64,000 bases of DNA. Origin: Bacteroidota bacterium (GTDB lineage Bacteria > Bacteroidota > Bacteroidia > AKYH767-A > OLB10). Positions within the stretch are counted from its first letter, which is position 1. Each line of letters starts with the position of its first letter. The stretch lies in contig JADKDR010000002.1 in NCBI GenBank assembly GCA_016714535.1, forward strand, positions 434,001 to 498,000. Direction: 5' to 3'. A program made the position numbers and the translations under genes. Shown here piece by piece: positions 27,573 through 36,109 of this stretch. A model generated the notes under the pieces. That model made no database searches and was not told the DNA's origin. It worked only from the letters and a program-made list of their open reading frames with translations.

Positions 27573-28073
27573 ATGACAATGATATCTCATCTTACTAAAA
27601 TGGCGCACTATAATTGTTGGGCAAATGAGAAAGTCGCAACATGGCTTGTTGAAGCAGGTGACGAAGTATGCAATGCAGCAATGATTAGCAGCTTCAATAA
27701 TATTAGACTTACCGCACAACATATATACGATGCTGAAACTGTATGGATTATGCGCCTTACAGGTCTACAACTTAAATCATGGCCACCAAGCGCAGATTTT
27801 AATTTTGGTATTGAAGTGTTTAAAAACATCTGGATTAGTAATAGCAATGAACTTCTTCAAATGGTACTTTCTTTTTCAGAAAGTGATTTGAGCTCCTTGC
27901 GCCAATATCCTACAATTAAAAATGATGGCACCTATAGCAGCCTGGTAGCCGATATGCTAATGCATTGCTTTAACCACAGCACCTATCATCGCGGGCAAAT
28001 AGTTGCCATGCTGCGTCAGCAAGGGTTTGATAAAGTTGAAAGCACCGATTTTATAACCTTTACAAGGCTGTAA
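27573..28073 (+). CDS. DinB-family protein
   Basis: 166 residues of the DinB/YfiT-like four-helix bundle. The metal-binding His are placed as in the family: the N-terminal helix (MAHYNCWANEKV), the second helix (AQHIYDAETVWIMRL), and the C-terminal HSTYHRGQIVAMLRQ with two His. Some members are metal-dependent thiol transferases and many are uncharacterised. ATG 27573 is the first start in frame. It stands alone between the glycosyltransferase and the envelope cluster. Confidence 0.85.
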   Translation: MTMISHLTKMAHYNCWANEKVATWLVEAGDEVCNAAMISSFNNIRLTAQHIYDAETVWIMRLTGLQLKSWPPSADFNFGIEVFKNIWISNSNELLQMVLSFSESDLSSLRQYPTIKNDGTYSSLVADMLMHCFNHSTYHRGQIVAMLRQQGFDKVESTDFITFTRL

Positions 28074-28200
28074 TACATACAGGCTCTAAATAATAGCATT
28101 TCAAGTGTCTTGAATGTTAAATTAATCAGGCAAAAGCGCGATTTAACCATAGGAGGCTTAATATTTGTTATTTTGGATACCGTATTTATATCTCCACCAC

Positions 28201-28229
28201 TTGTTAATAAAAGATAAATTGTATTTTTG
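28201..28229 (+). promoter_or_regulatory. Bacteroidota-type promoter of the DUF6089-uppS-bamA cluster
   Basis: TTG at 28201-28203, an 18-base spacer and TATTTTTG at 28222-28229, about 30 bases before the ATG at 28260. This supports that start rather than an upstream non-ATG codon at 28227, which falls inside the motif. Confidence 0.55.
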
Positions 28230-28259
28230 ACGTCCCTCAAAAGAACTCAACAGATTGTT

Positions 28260-29189
28260 ATGAATAGAAAAGTATTGGTATTATTAGCGCTCATCATTAT
28301 TCCGGATCTTGCATTTAGTCAATACAAAGCCAAGCGCAGAAGTGTGAGTAAGCGCTGGAAATCATACCGTTACGAATTTGATTTCGGTATAGGTGCCAGC
28401 AATTTTTTAGGCGATTTGGGTGGAGCAAATCAAATTGGCACCAATTATTTTCGTGACCTTGAATTTTCTATGACGCGCGTAGCAGCGCAGATAGGAATGA
28501 GGTATCGTATTTCCCCAACTTTTGCCATTCATCCTCATATATATTATGGGAAAATAGCCGGAGATGATAAACTTACCGATGAGTTTTACCGCAATTATCG
28601 TAACCTCAATTTTAAATCGAATGTATGGGAAGCTAGTATCAATTTTGAAGCTTTCCTGTTGCGCGAGCAGATGGGCCACCGATATAAACTTAGAGGAGTG
28701 CGTGGCCGCAAGAGCTCTGAAACCGGACTATATATTTTTGCAGGTATTGGTGGTTTTTATTTTAACCCCAAAGGTCAATTGGGCAATACCTGGTATAACT
28801 TGCATCCCCTGCACACCGAAGGCCAGAATTTGGTAGAAACACGGAAGCATTACAGGCGGATTCAATTAACCATACCCGTAGGCATGGGAGTAAAATATCA
28901 GTTCGACCGCAGGGTAGGAATGACCTTTGAATACGGTATTCGTAAAACATTTACCGATTATATGGATGATGTTTCGAAAACATACTACGATAAAACTGCC
29001 CTTGAGCAAAACTTCGGAACTTTGTCGCCCCAGCTAAGCGACAAGTCGGATGGCGCATGGCCAAATACCGGTGGAACCGGGGCAGGGCAACAACGTGGCG
29101 ACCCCCGCGATAAGGACTCTTACATGATGGCCATTATTAGCATTACTTATAAGTTGCACCGTGGCAGGGTTAACTATCCTATTTTCTAA
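28260..29189 (+). CDS. DUF6089 family outer-membrane beta-barrel protein (first paralogue)
   Basis: 309 residues with a signal peptide (MNRKVLVLLALIIIPDLAFSQ). The body has alternating beta strands: YEFDFGIGASNFLGDLGG, AAQIGMRYRISPTFAIHPH, YIFAGIGGFYFNPKGQ, RIQLTIPVGMGVKYQ, MTFEYGIRKTFTDYMDDVS. The signature FGxGASNFLGDLGG and the phrase FNPKGQ...LHPLHTEGQ mark DUF6089. It stands just before a paralogue and uppS-bamA, the common Bacteroidota order, which points to a role in outer-membrane biogenesis, not proven. It ends NYPIF, a typical aromatic barrel end. Confidence 0.85.
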   Translation: MNRKVLVLLALIIIPDLAFSQYKAKRRSVSKRWKSYRYEFDFGIGASNFLGDLGGANQIGTNYFRDLEFSMTRVAAQIGMRYRISPTFAIHPHIYYGKIAGDDKLTDEFYRNYRNLNFKSNVWEASINFEAFLLREQMGHRYKLRGVRGRKSSETGLYIFAGIGGFYFNPKGQLGNTWYNLHPLHTEGQNLVETRKHYRRIQLTIPVGMGVKYQFDRRVGMTFEYGIRKTFTDYMDDVSKTYYDKTALEQNFGTLSPQLSDKSDGAWPNTGGTGAGQQRGDPRDKDSYMMAIISITYKLHRGRVNYPIF

Positions 29190-29255
29190 TCTTTTTTAAT
29201 TTTTACATTATCTCTTTTTAGTAAAAAGGATAATTGTGAGTTTGCAAGAAAATAA

Positions 29256-30128
29256 ATGACTCGCTTTTTGCGTTATTTGTGCCCAATGTTGAAATGTGGT
29301 TTAATAGTATTTTTTGCATTCGTTTTTAGTGTAAGCCTAATGGGCCAAAGTTCTGAAATCGCCATATTTGGAGGTACTGCAACTGCTAAAACCGATATTA
29401 ACCGAAGTATGTTTGTAGTGCATAAAGTTTACCCTGCTTTTGGCTTGTATTACCGGCATTGCTTTAATAATCACTGGTCATACAGGTTGTCAGTTGTACG
29501 GGCTAAAGTATATGGTAACGATGCCCTTACCAATTCGGCTTATTTTAAAAATAGAAATCTAAATTATTTTAGTCCTATTACCGAGTTTGGTGCTAATCTG
29601 GAGTTCAACTTTTTTCAATTTCAGGTTGCCAACCCACGAAGCACGATAACTCCATTTATCAGCGCTGGTTTCAATATATTCAGATTTAATCCCAAAACTA
29701 ATTATAATGGCGATGTTGTTTTGTTGCAGCCCCTCGGTACCGAAGGCCAGGGCACATCAATTACTGGGGCCAAAGGCAAGTATAAGCGCACATCCACTTC
29801 GTTTTCGATGGGTGGTGGCATTAAAATAAGGCTTGCTAATCGTTGGGGAATAACACTTGATGGAATGGGTCGTAAAGCAAGTACCGACTATTTAGATGAT
29901 GTAAGCACCAACTATGCTGACAAAGTTATTTTGGCTGCAGAGAATGGCGCACTTGCAGCGGCTTTAAGCGATCTAAGCAAAGATCAGCTAAACAACAATG
30001 TGGCATTGAGGCAAAGGGGCAACAGCACCGAAAAAGATTGGTATTTTATTGGTGGGCTGAGCATATCTTTTACTCTAAAAAAAGACTATCATAATATTTG
30101 CAAGCCATTCCGTGTAAAGTTACATTAA
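29256..30128 (+). CDS. DUF6089 family outer-membrane beta-barrel protein (second paralogue)
   Basis: 290 residues. Signal peptide near the start (MLKCGLIVFFAFVFSVSLMGQ); the ATG at 29256 or the one at 29286 would both work. Homology to the preceding gene is clear in TITPFISAGFNIFRFNPKTNYNG, LQPLGTEGQGTS, MGGGIKIRLANRWGITLDGMGRKASTDYLDDVST and the final FIGGLSISFTLKKDY. It is more diverged and shorter, without the basic start of the mature part. A tandem duplication of DUF6089 next to uppS. Function is unknown; outer-membrane location is inferred from the signal peptide and strand pattern. Confidence 0.8.
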   Translation: MTRFLRYLCPMLKCGLIVFFAFVFSVSLMGQSSEIAIFGGTATAKTDINRSMFVVHKVYPAFGLYYRHCFNNHWSYRLSVVRAKVYGNDALTNSAYFKNRNLNYFSPITEFGANLEFNFFQFQVANPRSTITPFISAGFNIFRFNPKTNYNGDVVLLQPLGTEGQGTSITGAKGKYKRTSTSFSMGGGIKIRLANRWGITLDGMGRKASTDYLDDVSTNYADKVILAAENGALAAALSDLSKDQLNNNVALRQRGNSTEKDWYFIGGLSISFTLKKDYHNICKPFRVKLH

Positions 30129-30202
30129 GGTGGTTTAATTATTTTTAAATAAAAAGTAGCTGTGCATTCGAATAGTGTACATTTGCGCTCCCTTTTTTTA
30201 AT

Positions 30203-30937
30203 ATGAGTTATAAGGATAAACTAGTCAAGGATAAATTGCCAAAGCACGTAGCTATTATAATGGATGGCAACGGGCGCTGGGCAAAGCAACAGGGCAAAAT
30301 GCGTGTCTTTGGACATCAGGCCGGAGTTAAGTCGGTACGCGAGGCTGTAGAAGCTGCTGCCGAGGCAGGCATTCAGTACCTCACCTTGTATGCTTTTAGT
30401 ACCGAAAATTGGTCGCGAACATCATTTGAAGTAAATGCGCTGATGGAATTATTGATTAAATCTCTCATTAACGAATTTAAAACCCTCATGCAAAATGATA
30501 TCAAGTTATTGACCATTGGTAATACACAAGACCTTCCAGAATCAGCAAGAAAAAAATTACTTGAAACCATACAACAAACTGCCAATAACAAGCGTCTTAC
30601 ACTTGTGCTAGCCTTAAGCTACAGCAGCAAGTGGGAAATTACTGAGGCCATTAAAAAAATTGCTGCTCAGGCTAAAGAGGGAATAATTAAAATTGGCGAT
30701 ATTAATTCTTCAACTATCGATAGTTACCTTACTACGGCCGGCATTCCCGACCCGGAACTAATGATACGAACCAGTGGTGAGTATCGTATAAGTAATTTCA
30801 TGCTGTGGCAACTTGCATATGCCGAATTGTATTTTACTAAAAAATTCTGGCCGGAGTTTTCAAAGGAAGATTTTTTTGAAGCTGTGGTAGATTTTCAAAA
30901 TAGAGAGAGGCGATTTGGAGGAGCACAAGAGGAATAA
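30203..30937 (+). CDS. uppS: Isoprenyl transferase (undecaprenyl diphosphate synthase)
   Basis: Cis-prenyltransferase that makes the C55 carrier lipid for peptidoglycan and surface glycans. 244 residues. IIMDGNGRWAKQQ holds the catalytic Asp at residue 21. GHQAGVKSVREAV, LYAFSTENWSR and the C-terminal PDPELMIRTSGEYRISNFML (diphosphate-binding) are all in place. The last part reads FWPEFSKEDFFEAVVDFQNRERRFGG. It is 15 bases upstream of bamA and surely co-transcribed with it. Essential in most bacteria. Confidence 0.97.
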   Translation: MSYKDKLVKDKLPKHVAIIMDGNGRWAKQQGKMRVFGHQAGVKSVREAVEAAAEAGIQYLTLYAFSTENWSRTSFEVNALMELLIKSLINEFKTLMQNDIKLLTIGNTQDLPESARKKLLETIQQTANNKRLTLVLALSYSSKWEITEAIKKIAAQAKEGIIKIGDINSSTIDSYLTTAGIPDPELMIRTSGEYRISNFMLWQLAYAELYFTKKFWPEFSKEDFFEAVVDFQNRERRFGGAQEE

Positions 30938-30952
30938 TTTTTAAAAATAAAA

Positions 30953-32041
30953 TTGATAGTTTTGAGTAATAAGCATTCATACCTGGCGCATTTCTTTACA
31001 CTAACATTGATAACCATGTTCGTGGGGTATAGTGATGTAAATGCACAGGTGCAACTTGGTCGCGATACAATAATTAAAATAGATTACAGCAATCCGCTAG
31101 AGTATGAAATAGGCGGTGTAACCGTGTCGGGCTTAAGGTTTTTAGATGAACGCGCGTTAATTACCATTAGTGGGTTAGAGGTAGGAAGTAAAATAAGGGT
31201 GCCGGGCGACCGCATTGCAAAGGCCATCGAAAGTTTATGGAAACAAGGGATACTTGATGATGTGAAAATTGTTGTAACTGAAATAAAGGGCGAAAACATT
31301 TTTCTCGAATTGCAATTAGCTGAAAAGCCTCAACTTACCCGATATAAATTTACCGGGGTCACCAAATCGGAAGCAGATAAGTTGCGCGAAAAGTTGGGTT
31401 TGAAACCGGGCAATATCATAACCGAAGCATTAAAGAAAACTACGAGCGGTATTGTAAAAAATTATTTTGTTGATAAAGGATTTTTAAAAGCTACGTGTAA
31501 TATTACTACAGCGTTAGACTCTATTACCCGCAATGGCGAAATCATGTTTATCAATATTTCGAAAAGCAGCAAAACGAAAATAAACAAGATTTATATTGAA
31601 GGAAACAGCGAGTTAAAAGACATTAAAATAAAACGAAAGCTAAAAGACACTAAGGAAAGGCATTGGTATCGCCTTTTTAAAACATCCAAATATATTGAGT
31701 CAAATCTGGAAGAAGATATAGAGGCAGTAATAGCCAAATACCAGGAGCGCGGTTTGCGCGATGCTAATCTTGTTTCGCATAGCATAAAAGATTATGATGC
31801 GAAGTCCATCGATTTAACCCTTACCGTATATGAAGGTCCTAAATACTATTTCAGAAATATTACCTGGATAGGAAATACCAAATACCGTAGTGGACAGCTA
31901 GATACTGTATTGAATATTAAGAAGGGAGATATATACAATCAAAAGCAACTTGACGAAGCATTATACATGAGTCAAAGTGGCCGCGATATACAGTCGTTAT
32001 ATATGGACGATGGATATCTTTTTTCAGCATTACTCCGGTAG
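30953..32041 (+). CDS. bamA: Outer-membrane assembly factor BamA, N-terminal POTRA part (frameshifted)
   Basis: The periplasmic half of BamA: signal peptide (TTG start at 30953, ending SDVNAQ) and POTRA domains (EIGGVTVSGLRFLDERAL, ISGLEVGSKIRVPGD, LAEKPQLTRYKFTGVT, INKIYIEGNSELKD, YFRNITWIGNTKYRSGQLD). The frame breaks in a run of six T (32029-32034): one more T restores GYLFFSITPVEVRVEND and joins it to the barrel part. BamA inserts beta-barrel proteins into the outer membrane and is essential, so the break is most likely a consensus error. It follows uppS after 15 bases. Confidence 0.93.
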   Translation: MIVLSNKHSYLAHFFTLTLITMFVGYSDVNAQVQLGRDTIIKIDYSNPLEYEIGGVTVSGLRFLDERALITISGLEVGSKIRVPGDRIAKAIESLWKQGILDDVKIVVTEIKGENIFLELQLAEKPQLTRYKFTGVTKSEADKLREKLGLKPGNIITEALKKTTSGIVKNYFVDKGFLKATCNITTALDSITRNGEIMFINISKSSKTKINKIYIEGNSELKDIKIKRKLKDTKERHWYRLFKTSKYIESNLEEDIEAVIAKYQERGLRDANLVSHSIKDYDAKSIDLTLTVYEGPKYYFRNITWIGNTKYRSGQLDTVLNIKKGDIYNQKQLDEALYMSQSGRDIQSLYMDDGYLFSALLR

Positions 32042-32043
32042 AG

Positions 32044-33492
32044 GTGCGTGTAGAAAATGATAGCATCGATCTTGAAATGCGCTTATACGAAGGTAAGCAA
32101 GCCACTATCAACAAGGTATATATACGTGGCAATACCAAAACCAACGATCGCGTGGTGTTGCGCGAAATACGCACGCAGCCCGGTCAATTGTTTAATAGAA
32201 GTGATGTAATACGTACCGTAAGAGAATTGGCACAACTTGGCTATTTCGATCAGGAAAAACTAAATCCATCACCCAAGGCAAACACGGTTGATGGTAGCGT
32301 AGATATGGAGTATAATGTGGAAGAGCGCCCATCCGACCAATTGCAGTTATCAGGAGGCTATGGCAATAATCAACTTGTAGGAACCCTGGGCTTATCGTTT
32401 ACCAATTTCTCGGCACGTAATATTTTTAAAGGCAAGGAGTACACACCACTGCCGGCAGGCGATGGTCAGCGTTTGTCCATTCAGGCGCAATCGTCAGGAA
32501 GGAATTTTCAATCCTATAATCTATCCTTTACTGAGCCTTGGCTTGGTGGTAAAAAACCAAATGCGTTTACAGCTACTATATATCACTCAAGGTCTAATTC
32601 ATTTTCAGGAGGCTCTAACTTAAGATTAAGTGGTTTAACATTTGGACTGGGGAAACGAATTCGCTGGCCAGACGATTTTTTTAGCCTCTACTACGATATT
32701 GGATTTAATATCATCGAAGTAGTTACGCCTGAAGGTAGTATACCAACATACCAATTTGAAAATGGAACAATAAGTAATGGTACTTCCAACAATTTTAATT
32801 TGGGTGTTTCGCTATCGCGTAACTCTATTGATGCACCCATCTACCCTCGCAGAGGGGGGTCATTTGCCGCCTCAGTAAGTGCTACACCGCCTTATTCGTT
32901 CTTCAATTCTATCGATTATAAAACAGCATCAGCTTCCGAAAAATTTAAGTGGATCGAATATCATAAGTGGAAATTTACAAGTAGTTGGTTTACCAAAATT
33001 GCCGATAATCTTGTTGTTGCAGCCCGCATGCAGTATGGGTTTCTGGGAATCTATAACCGTGCAGTTGGTGCTTCCCCATTCGAGCGGTTTTTTATTGGTG
33101 GAGATGGAATGACCGGATTTAATTTTTTTGAAAGTCGCGAAATAATTTCGATGCGCGGCTATGATCAAAATGATTTAACCCCACTATCAAACAGGCAAGC
33201 TGCCGGTGCAACTATCTATACCAAATATACCATGGAGTTGCGGTACCCCGTATCTCTAAATCCCAATGCCACCATTTACATTTTAGGTTTTGCCGAAGCC
33301 GGAAACGGATTTTTAAAGTTTCGCGATTTTTCTCCTTTCAATGTAAAGCGTGCTGCCGGTGCTGGTGTCCGTATTTTCTTACCTATGTTTGGCCTTCTTG
33401 GCCTCGATTGGGGTTATGGTTTCGATAATCCATATGGTACAACGCAAGCACGTAAGAGTGGCTTACAGTTTACTATCGGGCAGCAATTTTAA
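32044..33492 (+). CDS. bamA: BamA, last POTRA and barrel part (frameshifted)
   Basis: Continuation of bamA in the next frame. NKVYIRGNTKTNDRVVLRE is the start of the fifth POTRA domain. Then EERPSDQLQLSGGYGNNQLVGTLG enters the 16-strand barrel, with NLSFTEPWLGGKKPNAF, RRGGSFAASVSATPPY, the conserved RGY motif in SMRGYDQNDLTP of loop 6, and the closing strand GLQFTIGQQF ending in Phe. Joined with the first part, the protein has about 845 residues, a usual size. The apparent start at 32044 is not genuine. No skp/ompH gene follows, unlike in many relatives. Confidence 0.93.
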   Translation: MRVENDSIDLEMRLYEGKQATINKVYIRGNTKTNDRVVLREIRTQPGQLFNRSDVIRTVRELAQLGYFDQEKLNPSPKANTVDGSVDMEYNVEERPSDQLQLSGGYGNNQLVGTLGLSFTNFSARNIFKGKEYTPLPAGDGQRLSIQAQSSGRNFQSYNLSFTEPWLGGKKPNAFTATIYHSRSNSFSGGSNLRLSGLTFGLGKRIRWPDDFFSLYYDIGFNIIEVVTPEGSIPTYQFENGTISNGTSNNFNLGVSLSRNSIDAPIYPRRGGSFAASVSATPPYSFFNSIDYKTASASEKFKWIEYHKWKFTSSWFTKIADNLVVAARMQYGFLGIYNRAVGASPFERFFIGGDGMTGFNFFESREIISMRGYDQNDLTPLSNRQAAGATIYTKYTMELRYPVSLNPNATIYILGFAEAGNGFLKFRDFSPFNVKRAAGAGVRIFLPMFGLLGLDWGYGFDNPYGTTQARKSGLQFTIGQQF

Positions 33493-33687
33493 ATTGGTCT
33501 ATCGTGTTATTTCATTACTGAAATACAATTCATAAATAGAAAGTTTATTTCAGGTGCCGAAGTCATACCCTGTGCCGGGAATTTTATAACCTGTTTGCTC
33601 TTTCTTATCCCTATCAAATATCAAAACATAAATAATATGGATATCGATAGTTTTATTTATTTTTGAGAAATAATAATACTCCGCACA

Positions 33688-35004
33688 ATGAAAAATTTTC
33701 TTCTTGCTATCGCATTCTGTGCAAGCTTAAATTCGTTTGCTCAAAATTTAGTGCTCAATGCAGGCTTCGAAACTGCAAACGTTGGATTGCCCTTTGGAAG
33801 TCCTATCCCATTTTTTCCTAACGTATTAGACAATTGGAGTGCAGTTAATGTTGATGGCGAGTTCATGTTTGATCTTAGCCTTGCTCATTCCGGCACCGGA
33901 TTCTTAAGCGTACTCAATAATCCTAATGGAAACCCACAATTGCCATGGCTTGGTACAACAAATAATGGTAATGGATTTGACAGAGTAATGCAGGTTGTAA
34001 ATGTAATGCCCAACACAACGTATCAACTTTCGTTTTGGGTACGACATGGCGATGGATTGCGCTATGGAGGCTATGATGATGGAACCTTGCTTGTTGAGGT
34101 TGAAGAGTTTACCGCAGTTCAACAAGTGATTGATTCTTTTCATATTGATTTGACAACTGCATGGACATCCTATCAATACTCGTTTACCACCTTGCCCGGT
34201 ACTACATCCATCGCATTATTGTTTTCATGTTTTGGAGTGGATGCAGCCGATGCCTGGATTGATGATGTTGAAGTTTCAATTCAAGGCGGTGCCGCACCGG
34301 TTGTAAATTTTTCAAGTACCGATTCTGTTTTTTGCGATAAGCAGTGTATTAACTTCAACGACTTGTCAACCAATTCACCTACCTCATGGTCGTGGGCTTT
34401 TACCGGTGCAAATCCACCAACAAGCACCGATCAAAATCCAACTGCAATCTGCTATAATACCTATGGTACTTTTAATGTAGAGCTAATTGCATGCAATGCT
34501 GTTGGTTGCGATACCTTATTAATTTCAAATTTTATAACCGAATTTCAATTACCACCCGCACCAACTATCACCTTAGTAAACGATACACTCTATTGTTCTG
34601 CTGCTTTTCAGTACCAGTGGTTTAATATTGATAGTGGATTTATCATTTTAGGCACTAATAATTATTTTGTGCCCGTAGCGCCAGGAAATTATTATGCTTT
34701 AATTTCGGATAGCAATGGCTGTCAATCGCCAAGCAATGTAATAGGCGTAACGGTAGGTATATACGATCATAATGCAAGCCAGCAATTGATTATACATAAT
34801 CAGGCAGACAATATGGTATTGCTGCCTGAGGGCCTTAATAGTACAAGTGCATTTATTTTTGGTTCCGATGGCAGGCATTATAGTGCCCGCATAGCCAATG
34901 GAACTATTGATATTTCGCATTTAGCAGCAGGAGCATATGTGCTGATTTTAAAAACACCTAAACAACGATACTCTTATAAATTGATAAAAACTAAAACCGA
35001 TTAA
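33688..35004 (+). CDS. Secreted PKD-domain protein with T9SS-like C-terminus
   Basis: 438 residues: signal peptide (MKNFLLAIAFCASLNSFAQ), a jelly-roll, carbohydrate-binding-like domain (LVLNAGFETANVGLPFG ... TYQLSFWVRHGDG ... DAADAWIDDVEV, about residues 20-205), a PKD domain (VNFSSTDSVFCDKQCINFND ... SWSWAFTGANP ... TYGTFNVELIACNAVGCD, about 210-285), a short Ig-like or SprB-like module, and a T9SS-like terminal domain (SAFIFGSDGRHYSARI ... LAAGAYVLILKTPKQRYSYKL). The N-terminal domain resembles DUF642-type cell-wall-binding modules. Surface or extracellular binding role inferred. The lipoprotein gene begins 5 bases after its stop, so the two are co-transcribed. Confidence 0.8.
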   Translation: MKNFLLAIAFCASLNSFAQNLVLNAGFETANVGLPFGSPIPFFPNVLDNWSAVNVDGEFMFDLSLAHSGTGFLSVLNNPNGNPQLPWLGTTNNGNGFDRVMQVVNVMPNTTYQLSFWVRHGDGLRYGGYDDGTLLVEVEEFTAVQQVIDSFHIDLTTAWTSYQYSFTTLPGTTSIALLFSCFGVDAADAWIDDVEVSIQGGAAPVVNFSSTDSVFCDKQCINFNDLSTNSPTSWSWAFTGANPPTSTDQNPTAICYNTYGTFNVELIACNAVGCDTLLISNFITEFQLPPAPTITLVNDTLYCSAAFQYQWFNIDSGFIILGTNNYFVPVAPGNYYALISDSNGCQSPSNVIGVTVGIYDHNASQQLIIHNQADNMVLLPEGLNSTSAFIFGSDGRHYSARIANGTIDISHLAAGAYVLILKTPKQRYSYKLIKTKTD

Positions 35005-35009
35005 TAGCT

Positions 35010-35618
35010 ATGAATAATTTTACCAATTGTTTAATTACCGTTTATGCCATTTGCTTACTAAGCAGTTGCGCAAGTGATAATACTCAAACAACGGACGTTG
35101 CCACAAACACCGTTGCACCTGCACCTATCGATCCGGGCTTTGCACCCAACTTGGGCGGAGGTGCCGCCAATACAAACATGGCCCCTGCGCCAAATCCCGC
35201 TGCAGCAGTTGGTGCCGCTCCAAGCACAAATCTGGTTGCAGGCAAAGAAAGAGGTTCGCATTTTACCTGCCCCAAATACTGCACCGGCAGTGGTGCCGAA
35301 ACCAATGGCATTTGTCCTGTATGTAAGTCAGCTTATGTACATAATGAAAACAGTGATGGCCACCGTGCAGAATTGGCTCGCGTAGCAGCTGCTAATGATC
35401 CTTCTATATTGCGTATGCAATTTAAAGATACGGTTTACTCAATGCCTAAAGGCAATGAGTATGAAAAAAAGGCACATTACATTTGTGAAAAAAGTTGCAA
35501 AGGAAGTGGCAATGAGTTCATGGGTAATTGTAGTGTTTGCAATGCTGCATACAAGCATAATGATAACAGTTATCATCATGAGGCGATGAATAAGTACGGC
35601 TTTAAGGAAGGACAATAA
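35010..35618 (+). CDS. Lipoprotein with duplicated Cys4 (zinc/copper-type) motif
   Basis: 202 residues. The lipobox LLSSC places the lipidated Cys at residue 20. A long Ala/Pro/Asn-rich linker (about 25-78) follows. Two copies of a ~30-residue motif come next: HFTCPKYCTGSG..GICPVCKSAYVHN (Cys 87, 91, 102, 105) and HYICEKSCKGSG..GNCSVCNAAYKHN (Cys 159, 163, 174, 177), each C-x3-C...C-x2-C with a preceding and a following His. They resemble the heavy-metal-binding domains in efflux and P-type ATPase proteins (Y-T-C-P-M-H...C-P-x-C-G). Metal binding at the outer membrane is inferred. It lies 5 bases after the PKD/T9SS gene. Confidence 0.75.
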   Translation: MNNFTNCLITVYAICLLSSCASDNTQTTDVATNTVAPAPIDPGFAPNLGGGAANTNMAPAPNPAAAVGAAPSTNLVAGKERGSHFTCPKYCTGSGAETNGICPVCKSAYVHNENSDGHRAELARVAAANDPSILRMQFKDTVYSMPKGNEYEKKAHYICEKSCKGSGNEFMGNCSVCNAAYKHNDNSYHHEAMNKYGFKEGQ

Positions 35619-35620
35619 TT

Positions 35621-36094
35621 TTACACTGATACAATTATCTCAGGCCTATGTTGTACCTGAAAGTTGCACGATTGTGCAATAAAGCAAAAGTGATTGGCCT
35701 TGTGGTGTAAATCTATAGCAAGTTCCTTTTTCGAACTATCAGTTATAGTGACTTTAGGATACAAGGTTACCTCAGTAAATTTGCCTGCTCCCGTATCATC
35801 CTGCTCCATAGTGCCGGTAGCATTATCTTCGTATGCGGTTACAATAATTCCTGCATCGGCACACAAGTGCAAATACCACAGCATATGACATGATGAAATT
35901 GATGCAACCAACATGGTTTCGGGATTATGTTTGGTTTCGTCTCCTCTGAATGCTGTATCGCTAGATAACGCAAGTGTTTCTTTATTAGCTGCATTTAGAT
36001 TAAAATTGCGACTATAGGCTGCATAGTTGCTTGTGCCAGTGCCATTATTGCCCGTCCACGCTATGTTAAGTTGGTAATGGTGTTTCTTGCTCAT
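35621..36094 (-). CDS. OsmC/Ohr-family protein
   Basis: 157 residues of the OsmC-like fold. The two cysteines that carry the peroxidase reaction are visible: one in VASISSCHMLWYLHLCADAG (about residue 70) and one in HHKANHFCFIAQSC near the end. PETMLVASISSCHM is the typical active-site helix. Such proteins reduce organic hydroperoxides in the cytoplasm using lipoyl or other thiols. The C-terminal motif with two further Cys is usual in the YhfA/OsmC-like branch. Convergent with the lipoprotein gene (3 bases apart) and 15 bases downstream of the next minus-strand gene. Confidence 0.88.
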   Translation of the reverse strand: MSKKHHYQLNIAWTGNNGTGTSNYAAYSRNFNLNAANKETLALSSDTAFRGDETKHNPETMLVASISSCHMLWYLHLCADAGIIVTAYEDNATGTMEQDDTGAGKFTEVTLYPKVTITDSSKKELAIDLHHKANHFCFIAQSCNFQVQHRPEIIVSV

Positions 36095-36109
36095 GCTATA
36101 GAGTAATAA

